Of a stretch of 64,000 nucleotides of DNA, positions 21,158 through 29,886 are shown piece after piece. Under the pieces are notes generated by a model. It had not been told where the DNA came from. It worked only from the letters and a program-made list of their open reading frames with translations, and did not search any database. Position 1 is the stretch's first letter, and the number at the start of each line of letters is the position of its first letter. Source of the stretch: Falsochrobactrum shanghaiense (GTDB lineage: Bacteria > Pseudomonadota > Alphaproteobacteria > Rhizobiales > Rhizobiaceae); assembly GCF_003149535.1 (NCBI RefSeq), contig NZ_QGDB01000005.1, forward strand, positions 124,001 through 188,000, written 5' to 3'. A program made the translations under genes and the position numbers.

Positions 21158-21180
21158 TAAACGGGCGGCAATGCCGCCCG
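21158..21180 (-). terminator. Terminator of the glycine-rich small gene
   Basis: CGGGCGGC (21162-21169), loop AAT, GCCGCCCG (21173-21180). On the minus strand it is followed by TTTATTTA. Confidence 0.75.
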
Positions 21181-21235
21181 AATCCCTCTCGCAAGTGCGT
21201 CGGTCGCCCTCTCCAAATCCAGACAGGACGTGTAT

Positions 21236-21517
21236 TCAGGCTTTGTTCGCCATCGAGTTCTTGATCAGCCCGACAATCGCCGTCAGGATGAGTCCGCCAA
21301 CGCCGCCGCCAGCCAATTGGCCAACTACACCATTAAGCACGGAGTCCAGTCCGCCATTGGATAGCAATGGGAGAAGCTGGCCGAGAATCACACCACCGAT
21401 GCCGCCGGCAACAGTGTTTCCTGTGGTTCCAAGATTGATGTTCTTTGCGGCACCGGCAACATTTCCGCCGACTACCCCTGCAACCAGCTGGAGAATGATA
21501 GGCAATAGAGATTCCAT
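21236..21517 (-). CDS. Small glycine-rich hydrophobic protein, function unknown
   Basis: A 93-residue protein starting MESLLPIILQLVAGVVGGN. It is built of hydrophobic segments with regularly spaced glycines (GGIGGVILGQLLPLL, GQLAGGGVGGLILTAIVGLI), which suggests a membrane-inserted glycine-zipper protein. The start has a GGGGTGA site upstream; an extension to 21604 is possible but adds an unlikely N terminus. It has its own terminator at 21162. I do not recognise a family and no function can be given. Confidence 0.65.
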   Translation of the reverse strand: MESLLPIILQLVAGVVGGNVAGAAKNINLGTTGNTVAGGIGGVILGQLLPLLSNGGLDSVLNGVVGQLAGGGVGGLILTAIVGLIKNSMANKA

Positions 21518-21619
21518 GTTCGTCACCCCATCCGAGTTAAAAAGCCGGAAAAATGCGAATCCGACATAAAAACACTTGTACTGAAACGGGCCAATGTCAA
21601 ACAATAAGGATAATATTAG

Positions 21620-21646
21620 TAAAAAAGCGGCCTGAAAGCCGCTCTT
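21620..21646 (-). terminator. Terminator of ilvE
   Basis: AGCGGC (21626-21631), loop CTGAAA, GCCGCT (21638-21643). On the minus strand it is followed by TTTTTTACT. Confidence 0.75.
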
Positions 21647-21662
21647 TTCTGTTTAAAGCCTG

Positions 21663-22553
21663 TTATTCGGCAGCTATCCGCTTGGGCTGAACTTCAACGA
21701 CATAGTCGTTCATTAGAATGTTAGTAATTTCATCGGGCTGGAAGCGATAGGGACCAACCTCCGAAACCGGTGTCACTTCGGCTGCGGTTCCGCATAGGAA
21801 GCATGCGGAGAAATCAGCCATTTCTTCCGGCATGATGACCCGTTCAATGACTTCAATGCCGCGACGCTTCGCAAGATCGATAATGGTCCGTCGCGTAATG
21901 CCATCGAGGAAGCAATCGGGGATCGGGGTGTGCAATGCGCCGTCCTTGACGAAAAACACGTTTGCACCCGTCGCCTCGGCGACCTGCCCGCGCCAGTCCA
22001 GCATCAGCGCATCGGCATAACCCTTGGCTTCTGCCGCATGCTTGGAAATGGTGCAAATCATGTAAAGCCCCGAGGCCTTGGACCGGGACGGTGCGGTGCG
22101 AGGATCGGGACGGCGATATTCTGCAATATCCAGCCGGATGCCCTTCATCTTCTCTTCCGGCGAGAAATAGCTCGGCCATTGCCAGATGGCTATTGCAAGA
22201 TGAATGCGGTTGTTTTGCGCGGAAACACCCAGCGAATCCGAACCGCGCCAGGCGATGGGGCGGACATAGGCATCCTTGAAGCCTTGCTTTTCAAGCAATC
22301 CTCGGCAGGCCTCGTTGATCTCCTCGACACTGTAAGGAATCTCGAACCCGAGAATATGCGCAGATTCGTGCAGGCGCTGCGTATGTTCGGTCAGCTTGAA
22401 TATCTCGCCGCCATAGGCGCGCTCACCTTCGAACACGGCGCTCGCATAATGCAGACCATGCGTGAGCACATGAATCTTCGCGTCCTTCCAGGCGACAAAC
22501 TCTCCGTCCAGCCAGATAAATCCGTCTCGTTGATCGAATGGAACCTCAGCCAT
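21663..22553 (-). CDS. ilvE: Branched-chain amino acid aminotransferase
   Basis: A 296-residue fold-type IV PLP enzyme that interconverts leucine, isoleucine and valine with their keto acids. Landmarks are the N-terminal FIWLDGEFVAWKDAKIHVLTHGLHY pattern (shown here in part only: HVLTHGLHYASAVFEGERAY), the PLP lysine in SRSKASGLYMICTI, and the conserved EATGANVFFVKDG and GITRRTIIDLAKRRGIEV segments. A GGAAGAGAAAG site precedes the start. It is divergent from the MarR regulator to its right across a 324-base region. Confidence 0.94.
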   Translation of the reverse strand: MAEVPFDQRDGFIWLDGEFVAWKDAKIHVLTHGLHYASAVFEGERAYGGEIFKLTEHTQRLHESAHILGFEIPYSVEEINEACRGLLEKQGFKDAYVRPIAWRGSDSLGVSAQNNRIHLAIAIWQWPSYFSPEEKMKGIRLDIAEYRRPDPRTAPSRSKASGLYMICTISKHAAEAKGYADALMLDWRGQVAEATGANVFFVKDGALHTPIPDCFLDGITRRTIIDLAKRRGIEVIERVIMPEEMADFSACFLCGTAAEVTPVSEVGPYRFQPDEITNILMNDYVVEVQPKRIAAE

Positions 22554-22877
22554 CTTTCTCTTCCTTAAAGTTTCTCCGCGGCCCGTTCCAGACCGCCGTT
22601 CAGACAGATATTTTTCGCCCGTTTGGCCGATGGAACAAATAAGCTAAAGGCAAAGCAAGAATATTTCCGCCACAAACGCAAAATAACACTCGCCATAATT
22701 CGCTATCCCCCTTATGGGGGAGCGTATCATGGCAGGTAACGCAATTATTTCTTCTTTCACCTATAGCGGCATAATTTTTGTTCCGAAAAACCACTCTGGA
22801 CTTACCAAAAATTATCTTGGTGATTGAGTTATGTCAATAATGCTGACATATTTATCAAATCAGGATGGAGCCTCGAT
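22554..22877. other. Divergent ilvE/marR intergenic region
   Basis: The gap is A/T-rich with several inverted repeats: CCCCC-TTAT-GGGGG near 22706-22720 and an interrupted TATGTCA/TGACATA at 22830-22850 next to the regulator start. No coding frame is supported. Confidence 0.5.
22830..22850. promoter_or_regulatory. Candidate operator upstream of the MarR-family gene
   Basis: TATGTCA-N7-TGACATA forms a perfect inverted repeat ending 27 bases before the GTG start. MarR proteins often repress themselves from such sites. The overlapping TTGA-N6-TCAA at 22824-22837 also resembles an FNR-type half-site pair but is less convincing. Confidence 0.45.
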
Positions 22878-23471
22878 GTGAATTCGACGAACGACATGAA
22901 TTATATAAGCAATCCATTGACGACACTGGAGGCGGCTGACCTCAACGTCATTGAACTGCTGTTTTTTTCTTATCGCGATTTCACCGCCGATCCCGATCTC
23001 ATCCTCGAAAAAATCGGCTTTGGCCGCGCGCACCATCGGGTGCTTTATTTTATCAACCGCAAGCCGGGCATGACGGTTGCCGAGCTTCTGGAAGTATTGC
23101 GCATTACCAAGCAAAGCCTCTCGCGCGTTCTCAAGCAACTCATCGATACCGGCCATGTTGTTCAGGCCACGGGCCTCCATGATCGTCGCCATCGCAAGCT
23201 TTATCCCACCAAAAGTGGTCGCCAGTTGACCCTTGCGCTCGCCCTGCCGCAGTCACGCCGTATCGCGCGTGCTCTGGAAGAGTCTGATGCAAAAGATCGC
23301 GAAATCATTGAGCGCTTCCTTTATAATATGGTCAATCCTGAAAGGCGAAAACAGATCGATGATTTTGCCGCCTCAGAAAATGCCGTGCAACTGCCCACAA
23401 CAAAGTTGCAAGACAAAAGCGGTGATGATGCCCAAGCCGAACCGGCGAATGGACGGGCCGCGTCTCAATAG
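22878..23471 (+). CDS. MarR-family transcriptional regulator (PetP-like)
   Basis: A winged-helix MarR protein of about 197 residues. The DNA-binding part is clear (GRAHHRVLYFINRKPGMTVA, then ELLEVLRITKQSLSRVLKQL, and DRRHRKLYPTKSGRQL for the wing). The GTG at 22878 has GGAG 7 bases upstream; an ATG at 22896 is an alternative. The C-terminal tail is polar and probably disordered. A MarR gene followed directly by a response regulator is the petP-petR arrangement of Rhodobacter, where the pair affects cytochrome bc1 expression; petABC lies 16 kb away here. Confidence 0.82.
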   Translation: MNSTNDMNYISNPLTTLEAADLNVIELLFFSYRDFTADPDLILEKIGFGRAHHRVLYFINRKPGMTVAELLEVLRITKQSLSRVLKQLIDTGHVVQATGLHDRRHRKLYPTKSGRQLTLALALPQSRRIARALEESDAKDREIIERFLYNMVNPERRKQIDDFAASENAVQLPTTKLQDKSGDDAQAEPANGRAASQ

Positions 23472-23517
23472 CTAAGATGGAAATCCGGCGCAGCATATTG
23501 CGCCAGACAGAAACAGG

Positions 23518-24240
23518 ATGGGATCGAACGGCGCCATGGCTGTAGAAGAAAATACTCTTTCGGATGATGCAGCGCATCTGCTTGTTGTTGACGACGATAC
23601 ACGTATCCGCAGCCTTCTTTCGCAATATCTTACCGCCAGCGGTTTTCGCGTGACGATGGCGGGCAGTGCCGCCGAAGCGCGGCGCAAACTGGAAGGCATC
23701 GATTTTGATCTGCTGATTCTCGATGTCATGATGCCCGGTGAAACCGGCGTCTCGCTCACCCGCTCGCTGCGTGAGCAGAAGAATGTGCCGATCCTGATGC
23801 TCACCGCACTTTCCGAAACCGACAGCCGTATTGATGGGCTGGCCGCAGGCGCGGATGATTATCTGCCCAAGCCTTTCGACCCGCGCGAACTGATTTTGCG
23901 GATCAACAATATCCTGCGCCGCGGCGCGACCCCGGCACAGCCGAAAATCGAGCAGATCGTCTTTGGTCCCTACACATTCTTCATTCCGCGCCGCGAGCTG
24001 AAGAAAGGCATGGAAACGATCAAGCTGACCGACCGCGAACAGGATATTATGGCGATATTTGCCGAGCGCGCCGGTGAAACCATTCCGCGTCATGAACTGA
24101 CCGGACAGGATGGCGAAGTGGGCGAACGGACCATTGACGTGCAGATCAACCGTCTGCGCCGCAAGATCGAGCAGGATCCGGCCAATCCCGTCTGGCTGCA
24201 AACCGTGCGCGGCATTGGTTACAAGCTGAGTATCGAATAG
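23518..24240 (+). CDS. OmpR-family response regulator (PetR-like)
   Basis: A 240-residue response regulator. The receiver domain (about residues 20-135) has the acidic pair in LLVVDDDTRI, the phosphorylated D69 in LLILDVMMPGE, and the conserved Lys in DDYLPKPFDP. The C-terminal winged helix of OmpR type begins near KLTDREQDIMAIF and ends VRGIGYKLSIE. It sits between a MarR gene and a histidine kinase gene and most likely takes its phosphate from that kinase. An adjacent regulator-kinase pair called EssR-EssS has been described in Brucella ovis; this may be the same pair, but that cannot be settled from the sequence. MAVEEN at 23536 is an alternative start. Confidence 0.9.
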   Translation: MGSNGAMAVEENTLSDDAAHLLVVDDDTRIRSLLSQYLTASGFRVTMAGSAAEARRKLEGIDFDLLILDVMMPGETGVSLTRSLREQKNVPILMLTALSETDSRIDGLAAGADDYLPKPFDPRELILRINNILRRGATPAQPKIEQIVFGPYTFFIPRRELKKGMETIKLTDREQDIMAIFAERAGETIPRHELTGQDGEVGERTIDVQINRLRRKIEQDPANPVWLQTVRGIGYKLSIE

Positions 24241-24295
24241 AAGCCCATGGCAAGCATCCCCTGGCCAGTACAGCCGTTGGGAGTATTCTGAGACG

Positions 24296-25639
24296 ATGAG
24301 ATCGCTCTGGAGACAACTCACGCGCTGGCTTGCACGGCGAATGCCGAAAGGTCTCTATGCGCGCTCGCTCATTATCATCATCGCGCCGATGGTTCTGCTG
24401 CAATCGGTCATTGCCTATGTCTTTATGGAACGGCATTGGCAAATGGTCACTGAACGGCTTTCGACGGCGGTTGTGCGCGATATTTCAGCTATCATCGACA
24501 TTCTCGAAACCTATCCGCAGGAACCGGGCTACGATAATCTCATTCGCATTTCACAACAGCGCATGGGTCTCAACATCTCGATCCTGCCGCCTGACCCCCT
24601 GCCCCCACCCGGCCCCAAACCCTTTTTCGCCATTCTCGATTATTTTCTGAGCGAGGAAATCACCCGCCAGATCAGCCGTCCCTTCTGGGTCGATACGGTC
24701 GGCGATTCCGATCTGATCGAAATCCGCATCAAGCTCGAAGACAAGGTATTGCGCGTCTTTGCGCGCCGCAGTCAGGCCTATGCGTCCAATACCGGCATTT
24801 TCCTGACATGGATGATAGGTACGGCACTCGTGCTGCTCATCATCGCCATTGCCTTTCTGCGCAACCAGATCAAGCCGATCCAGCAGCTTGCCGAAGCGGC
24901 TGAAAGCTTCGGCAAGGGCCGCCCCATGCCGGAGGGGTTCCGCCCCCATGGAGCCGAGGAAGTGCGGCGCGCGGGCATTGCCTTCATCCAGATGCGCGCG
25001 CGCATCGAACGCCAGATCGAACAGCGCACGGCCATGCTTTCAGGCGTAAGCCACGACCTGCGCACCATTTTGACCCGCTTCAAGCTGCAACTCGCCCTCG
25101 CCGGTCATAGCATCGATATTGAGCCGCTCAATCAGGACATCGCCGATATGCAGACCATGCTTGAAGGCTATCTGGCTTTTGCACGCGGGGAAGGTTCGGA
25201 AGAAACCGCCAATCTCGATATGACACATCTGTGTGAAAAGCTGGAAAGTGAAGCACGGCTGCGCGAACGGGGCTTTCAATATTCGATCGAAGGCGACAGC
25301 GAAATTCATGTCCGGCCCAATGCCTTTTCGCGCCTTGTCGGCAATCTCGTCTCGAATGCCTTTCGTCACGCGCAAAACGTCGAGCTTTCGATCACCCATC
25401 ATGATGGCTGGCTGAAAATCATCGTCGACGATGATGGTCCCGGCATTCCACCCGACAGGCGCGAAGATGTCTTCAAACCATTTGTCCGGCTTGACGAAGC
25501 GCGGACTCAGGATGCTGGCGGCACCGGGGGGCTTGGTCTGGCCATCGCCCGCGACATTGCCCGCAGCCATGGCGGCGACATCGATCTTGAAGATGCGCCA
25601 ACCGGCGGTCTGCGCGCTATCATCCGCATTCCGGCATAA
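24296..25639 (+). CDS. EnvZ-like sensor histidine kinase
   Basis: A 447-residue membrane kinase. Helix 1 is about residues 22-43, then a periplasmic sensor of about 115 residues, helix 2 about residues 161-184, and a HAMP domain. The phosphorylated H253 is in SGVSHDLRTILTRFKLQLA. The ATPase motifs follow: N box NLVSNAFRHA, G1 DDDGPGIPPD and G2 GGTGGLGLAIARDIARSHGG. It lies 55 bases after the response regulator gene and is surely its partner. The stimulus is unknown; the periplasmic domain is proline-rich in one stretch (ILPPDPLPPPGPKP). Confidence 0.92.
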   Translation: MRSLWRQLTRWLARRMPKGLYARSLIIIIAPMVLLQSVIAYVFMERHWQMVTERLSTAVVRDISAIIDILETYPQEPGYDNLIRISQQRMGLNISILPPDPLPPPGPKPFFAILDYFLSEEITRQISRPFWVDTVGDSDLIEIRIKLEDKVLRVFARRSQAYASNTGIFLTWMIGTALVLLIIAIAFLRNQIKPIQQLAEAAESFGKGRPMPEGFRPHGAEEVRRAGIAFIQMRARIERQIEQRTAMLSGVSHDLRTILTRFKLQLALAGHSIDIEPLNQDIADMQTMLEGYLAFARGEGSEETANLDMTHLCEKLESEARLRERGFQYSIEGDSEIHVRPNAFSRLVGNLVSNAFRHAQNVELSITHHDGWLKIIVDDDGPGIPPDRREDVFKPFVRLDEARTQDAGGTGGLGLAIARDIARSHGGDIDLEDAPTGGLRAIIRIPA

Positions 25640-25649
25640 TCACGATATT

Positions 25650-26036
25650 TCAGGCGCGATTGATATATTGTGCTGCGATATAGCCCAGCGCAGTTGCCGC
25701 GATACAGGCAAAGACCGACAGGCCGATATTGAGCAAAGCGCGGCCGGGAAGACCCAAACGCAGCAGTTCGAAAGTTTGCAGGCTGAAAGACGAAAAAGTG
25801 GTGAAACCGCCGCAGATGCCGACCATGAAGGCCAGCCGCCATATTTCGGGTATTGGAAAGCGGCTGGAAGCAAGGGTCAGCGCACCGAACAAGCCTATTG
25901 CAAAAGAGCCAGCCACATTAACGAAGATGGTGCTCCATGGCATTCCGCGACTAAGCGGACCCAGCCAGATAGTTACCCAGAAACGCAGGACACTTCCCAA
26001 CGCCCCGCCAATCGCAACTATGATCGATGCCTGCAT
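25650..26036 (-). CDS. crcB: Fluoride exporter CrcB/Fluc
   Basis: A 128-residue membrane protein with four helices of the Fluc family, which forms dual-topology dimers that export fluoride. Family marks are [11 protein letters not shown] near the start, the Asn in [16 protein letters not shown], and [20 protein letters not shown] with the conserved Phe and Thr-Thr track. Start [11 protein letters not shown] is chosen over an upstream MGCT extension. It is convergent with the histidine kinase (10 bases apart). No fluoride riboswitch was recognised upstream, but an FNR-like palindrome was. Confidence 0.93.
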   Translation of the reverse strand: MQASIIVAIGGALGSVLRFWVTIWLGPLSRGMPWSTIFVNVAGSFAIGLFGALTLASSRFPIPEIWRLAFMVGICGGFTTFSSFSLQTFELLRLGLPGRALLNIGLSVFACIAATALGYIAAQYINRA

Positions 26037-26059
26037 TGTGCATCCCACCTCTGCATGAT

Positions 26060-26073
26060 TTGACCCGCGTCAA
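26060..26073 (-). promoter_or_regulatory. FNR/FixK-like palindrome upstream of crcB
   Basis: TTGAC-CCGC-GTCAA, inside the 18-base near-palindrome ATTTGACCCGCGTCAAAT (26058-26075), lies 24 bases before the crcB start codon. The half sites match the TTGA-N6-TCAA pattern of the FNR/FixK family. Its closeness to the start codon leaves little room for a promoter downstream, so it could also be a repressor or chance site. Confidence 0.35.
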
Positions 26074-26113
26074 ATTGCATACATCCGCAGGTCGCGCAAA
26101 TCACAGATTGCAC

Positions 26114-26461
26114 TCAAAAAAGTTTGCCGCCGTTCGGCACTTTCTTGTCGATGGCCGCAAGGACCACTTCGCCTGCCTCATCGGGCAAGCCGAGTGTAAG
26201 AACCTCCGACATGAACGGGCCGATCTGGCGCGGAGGAAAATTGACGACAGCCAGCACCTGTTTGCCAACCAGCTCTTCGGGCGCATAATGGCTGGTAATC
26301 TGCGCCGACGATTTTTTCACGCCGATCGCCGCGCCAAAATCGATTTTCAGCTTATAGGCAGGCTTGCGCGCTTGCGGGAATGGCTCAGCCTCGACGATGG
26401 TTCCCACGCGAATATCGACTTTCTCGAAATCCGCCCAGTCAATCGTTTCCGTTGAACTCAT
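26114..26461 (-). CDS. CsaA-like tRNA-binding domain protein
   Basis: A 115-residue protein made of one EMAP/Trbp111-type tRNA-binding OB fold. Family marks are DWADFEKVDIRVGTIVEAEP at the start and YKLKIDFG, SSAQITSHY and VVNFPPRQIGPFMSEVLTLG later on, ending VPNGGKLF. CsaA proteins bind tRNA and have been described as export-related chaperones in Bacillus. The start MSSTETIDW is chosen on alignment with the family. It lies 16 bases downstream of the YbjN gene and is probably in its operon. Confidence 0.9.
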   Translation of the reverse strand: MSSTETIDWADFEKVDIRVGTIVEAEPFPQARKPAYKLKIDFGAAIGVKKSSAQITSHYAPEELVGKQVLAVVNFPPRQIGPFMSEVLTLGLPDEAGEVVLAAIDKKVPNGGKLF

Positions 26462-26477
26462 TGCCTCACTCCCGTTG

Positions 26478-26978
26478 TCATGCGTGTCCAACTGTCTCGA
26501 ATACCACGCTTTCAAGCGCCTTGCGGGCGGTAACACCCGACCAGATGACAAACTGGAACGCCTGGAAATAGTTCTCGCACGCTTCCAGTGCAGCCGAGAG
26601 CAGAACCTCCACCTGACGGCTGGTCGGCTCGGCGCCGCCCGCCAGCAGCAGCGACTGCCGATACATGATCGCGCCTTCCTGCTGCCATAGATCAAAATGG
26701 CCCATGAGCAGCTTCTCGTTGATGAGTGAAAGCAGCCGCATCACTTCATTGGCGCGCGGCTCCGCCACTTTCAGGTCGAAAGCGCAGGCAAGATGCAGCG
26801 CCTCGAAATCTTCCATCCAGGAGAAAGAGATATGATAATCAGTCCAGCTGCCTGCCACCGATATTGCGATTTCATCATCGCCAGTTCGCTCAAACGTCCA
26901 GTCGTTTGAATTCGCTACATGCTCGATTACATCCACAGGATGCGCTTCACGGGCAAATTCAAGCTCAAGAAGGCTCAT
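26478..26978 (-). CDS. YbjN domain-containing protein
   Basis: A 166-residue soluble protein of the YbjN family (a type III secretion chaperone-like fold). The conserved middle is SWTDYHISFSWMEDFEALHL and LACAFDLKV, followed by a helical section with NEVMRLLSLINEKLLMGHFD. YbjN affects motility and stress responses in E. coli, but its biochemical role is not known. It lies directly upstream of the tRNA-binding protein gene on the same strand. Confidence 0.88.
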   Translation of the reverse strand: MSLLELEFAREAHPVDVIEHVANSNDWTFERTGDDEIAISVAGSWTDYHISFSWMEDFEALHLACAFDLKVAEPRANEVMRLLSLINEKLLMGHFDLWQQEGAIMYRQSLLLAGGAEPTSRQVEVLLSAALEACENYFQAFQFVIWSGVTARKALESVVFETVGHA

Positions 26979-27402
26979 GTCCGTTTCCTGTTCTGGGAAG
27001 TTCCATCACGGTACTTCCAAATCCCGGCGCATGGTTTCCCTGCGCCAGCACCCGCTGCGCCGCGCGACACCGGCACGGTCAAACAGGCACGAATTGATCG
27101 GTCGAGGAACTGGCACACCTGACAGGATGCAAGCGCCTCAATGGCATACGCACATACGCAACTGATACTGGAAAGCAGCCTGAAAGACGCGAAACCTGCG
27201 ATTGATCCCCTGCCGCCGCCCGCATGACCCGGTTACGAATCATGTAGTGTTTTCAGTCTATTGATGCTGAATCCGAACGCCAGCCCCTTTTATGAAAAGA
27301 GGCATTAAAGCATGTGGAAATATGGCGGGGACGGACGGCGACCCTTGCCTTAACCGACTCTAAGACAAGGGTTTTTGCCACTTGCAGCCTGTTAATAAAA
27401 AA
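26979..27402. other. Intergenic region between YbjN and UbiK genes
   Basis: A 424-base gap without a supported protein gene. It contains a + strand terminator-like hairpin at 27341-27377 although no + strand gene lies upstream of it, which may mark an unannotated small RNA. Confidence 0.5.
27341..27377 (+). terminator. Orphan terminator-like hairpin
   Basis: ACCCTTG (27341-27347) pairs with CAAGGGT (27366-27372), with a TTA/TAA step inside, and is followed by TTTTTG on the + strand only. No + strand gene precedes it. Confidence 0.55.
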
Positions 27403-27723
27403 TTACGAATTATCTTTGGATTCCGCGCCCGTTGACGGTTTTTTCACCGTTTTGCCGCTCGAATCAGCTTCAAGTTTGCCAAGGCGCGCTTCCAAAGCTT
27501 CAATTTTAGCAAGCAAAGCACTGTTTTCAGAACGCGCCTTGATCGCCATTTCGCGCACTGCTTCAAACTCTTCGCGCTGCACCACATCGAGCGTATTGAG
27601 AACCCGCTCGCCCTGCGAACGCAAGGCCGTCTCCACTTCGCGCCGCACGCCCTGCGCAGCACCTGCCGCATCGGTTACAAGCTTGGCAAATTCGTCAAGA
27701 ACCCGGTTTGATCCGCTGGTCAT
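27403..27723 (-). CDS. ubiK: Ubiquinone biosynthesis accessory factor UbiK family (BMFP domain)
   Basis: A 106-residue mostly helical protein of the UbiK/YqiC family, which in E. coli helps the late soluble steps of ubiquinone synthesis. It has an N-terminal amphipathic helix (RVLDEFAKLVTDAAGAAQGV) and a C-terminal coiled coil (FEAVREMAIKARSENSALLA, then KIEALEARLGKLEA). The family signature VVQREEFEAVREMA is present. A polar tail follows. It is divergent from lgt, 155 bases away. Confidence 0.87.
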   Translation of the reverse strand: MTSGSNRVLDEFAKLVTDAAGAAQGVRREVETALRSQGERVLNTLDVVQREEFEAVREMAIKARSENSALLAKIEALEARLGKLEADSSGKTVKKPSTGAESKDNS

Positions 27724-27878
27724 GGCATTCTTCCTTGTTAAAAGCCTGTTTTGGAAATAGGGCTGTCCCGGTTCCGATGCAAGCATCGCTATGCAATCGT
27801 GATTAACCGATAGTCGTCGCGCCGCTTGACCGGCGCAGCGACGCCCCGCATGGTCCATGAACAAAATGGAGTAATTGC

Positions 27879-28721
27879 ATGATAGAGACGCCGATGCGAG
27901 TTGCAGGCATTGCATTTCCGGACATCGACCCGGTAATTTTCTCTGTCGGTCCCCTGGCTGTGCACTGGTATGGGCTGGGCTATGTCGTCGGCATTCTGTT
28001 TGCCTGGTGGTATGGCAAGAAATTGCTGCAAAATCACCGCCTCTGGGCAAACAGCCAACCGCCCATGCAGCCCGAAGCGCTCGATGATTTCGTGATCTGG
28101 GCCGCTCTGGGCGTCGTGCTGGGCGGACGCATCGGCTATGTGCTGTTTTACAATTTCTCTTTTTATCTCGCCAATCCCCTCGCCATTCCAGCCGTATGGG
28201 ATGGCGGCATGTCGTTCCATGGCGGCATTCTCGGCACGACCCTTGCCATGTTTCTTTTTGCGCGCGCACGCGGCATTGGCGTCTGGAGCATGTTCGACAC
28301 GGTCGCCGCTGGCGTGCCGGTCGGCCTCGGCCTTGTTCGCGTTGCCAATTTCATCAATTCAGAACTCTGGGGCCGCGTCAGCGATGTGCCCTGGGCGGTC
28401 TATTTTCCCAATGGCGGTCCGTTGCCGCGCCATCCCAGCCAGCTTTATGAAGCGCTGCTCGAAGGGCTGGTGCTGTTCCTTGTTTTGTTTGCGCTCGTCT
28501 GGTCCGGTCACAAACTCAAAAAGCCCGGCTTTGTTGCCGGTGCCTTTGTCGCCGGTTACGGATTAAGCCGGATCGCGGTCGAATTCTTCCGCGAACCCGA
28601 TGCGCAATTGGGCTATCTTTTCGGCGGCTGGCTCACCATGGGCATGGTGCTTTCGCTGCCGATGGTATTGTTTGGCTTCTGGGCCATCTGGCGCGCCGGG
28701 CGGGCTGCGCAAAATGCCTGA
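27879..28721 (+). CDS. lgt: Prolipoprotein diacylglyceryl transferase
   Basis: Lgt moves a diacylglyceryl group from phosphatidylglycerol to the lipobox cysteine of prelipoproteins in the inner membrane. The 280-residue protein has seven predicted membrane segments, the HGG motif in [15 protein letters not shown], and the Lgt signature [16 protein letters not shown] with its essential Arg, Asn and Glu. A late conserved segment is [17 protein letters not shown]. It overlaps the following methyltransferase gene by 8 bases, so translation is probably coupled. Confidence 0.96.
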   Translation: MIETPMRVAGIAFPDIDPVIFSVGPLAVHWYGLGYVVGILFAWWYGKKLLQNHRLWANSQPPMQPEALDDFVIWAALGVVLGGRIGYVLFYNFSFYLANPLAIPAVWDGGMSFHGGILGTTLAMFLFARARGIGVWSMFDTVAAGVPVGLGLVRVANFINSELWGRVSDVPWAVYFPNGGPLPRHPSQLYEALLEGLVLFLVLFALVWSGHKLKKPGFVAGAFVAGYGLSRIAVEFFREPDAQLGYLFGGWLTMGMVLSLPMVLFGFWAIWRAGRAAQNA

Positions 28722-29814
28722 CACCACACTCAAGGCCCGCCTGAAGCGATTGATCGCAACCACCGGGCCAATCAGCGTGGCGGACTATATGACCGCCTGT
28801 CTCGGTGACCGCGAGACGGGCTATTATATGACGCGCGAGCCATTTGGGCGCGACGGCGACTTCATCACTGCCCCCGACGTCAGCCAGATGTTCGGCGAGC
28901 TCATTGCCATCTGGTGTGTCAGCATATGGGACGCGCTGGGACGTCCCGAAAAAGCCGTTCTTTGCGAAATCGGTCCCGGTCGCGGCACGCTGATGAGCGA
29001 CATGCTGCGCGCCATCACAAAACTCGCGCCGCAAATGGCCAGTTCGGCAAGCGTCGCCATGGTGGAAACCAGCCCACGACTGACCGGGATACAGAAACAG
29101 AAGCTCACCCCCTTCAAATCCCACATAAACTGGTATGAGCGTTTTACGGATATTCCTGACGGCCCGCTCATCCTCGTCTCCAATGAGCTTTTTGATGCCA
29201 TTCCGCTCCGCCAGTTCGTCAAGGTCGCGGGCCGTTTTGTCGAACGCATGATTGCGCTCGATCAGCATGGAGAATTGCATTTCGTCAGCGGCGCCACCGG
29301 CATTGATCCGGCATTGCTGCCTCGCGAACACGCGCAGGCGCCCGAAGGCGCCATCTTTGAAGCAGCGCCCGCCCGCACGGCCCTGATGCAGGAAATTGCC
29401 GAACGCATCGCCGCAAGACGCGGCGCGGCCCTCACCATCGATTATGGTCATCTGCAATCGGGCTTTGGCGATACTTTGCAGGCCATGCTGAAACACGCCT
29501 ATGACGATGTTTTCGCCCATCCCGGAGAAGCAGACCTGACCAGTCACGTCGATTTTGACATGCTGGAGCGGACCGCGCGCCATTGCGGCTGCAGGACACA
29601 AACCATGACGCAGGGCGATTTCCTGCTCGCCATGGGCCTTGTCGACCGCGCCGGGCGGCTGGGTGCCGGACGCGACGCGGCATTTCAGGAAAAAATTCGT
29701 GACGACGTCGAACGTCTGGCTGCACCGGACCAGATGGGAACTCTGTTCAAAGTTCTTGCCATTGCCGATACGGCCACACGGCTGTTCCCGTTTGACCCTG
29801 ACAATTTAGCGTGA
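28714..29814 (+). CDS. SAM-dependent methyltransferase, NDUFAF7/MidA family
   Basis: A 366-residue protein of the family of mitochondrial NDUFAF7 (MidA), which methylates an arginine of the NDUFS2 subunit during complex I assembly. Visible marks are [42 protein letters not shown] segments (here [20 protein letters not shown]), the SAM motif [15 protein letters not shown], and [13 protein letters not shown]. The start ATG lies inside the end of lgt. A role in bacterial complex I assembly is inferred from the family. Confidence 0.88.
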   Translation: MPDTTLKARLKRLIATTGPISVADYMTACLGDRETGYYMTREPFGRDGDFITAPDVSQMFGELIAIWCVSIWDALGRPEKAVLCEIGPGRGTLMSDMLRAITKLAPQMASSASVAMVETSPRLTGIQKQKLTPFKSHINWYERFTDIPDGPLILVSNELFDAIPLRQFVKVAGRFVERMIALDQHGELHFVSGATGIDPALLPREHAQAPEGAIFEAAPARTALMQEIAERIAARRGAALTIDYGHLQSGFGDTLQAMLKHAYDDVFAHPGEADLTSHVDFDMLERTARHCGCRTQTMTQGDFLLAMGLVDRAGRLGAGRDAAFQEKIRDDVERLAAPDQMGTLFKVLAIADTATRLFPFDPDNLA

Positions 29815-29886
29815 ACTGACAAGAAGCTGCGATTGACAAGCTTCGCCGCCTCCCCCACCATCCCGCCGTTTGAAACGAGAAGGCCG

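Noticed and set aside
26037-26113. Fluoride riboswitch upstream of crcB
   Set aside because: The conserved fluoride-riboswitch core was looked for by eye on the minus strand and not found; the gap of 77 bases also holds the FNR-like palindrome.
27314-27760. Possible + strand gene of 148 codons
   Set aside because: It is antisense to ubiK, which has a clear family signature; the orphan terminator at 27341 lies inside it.
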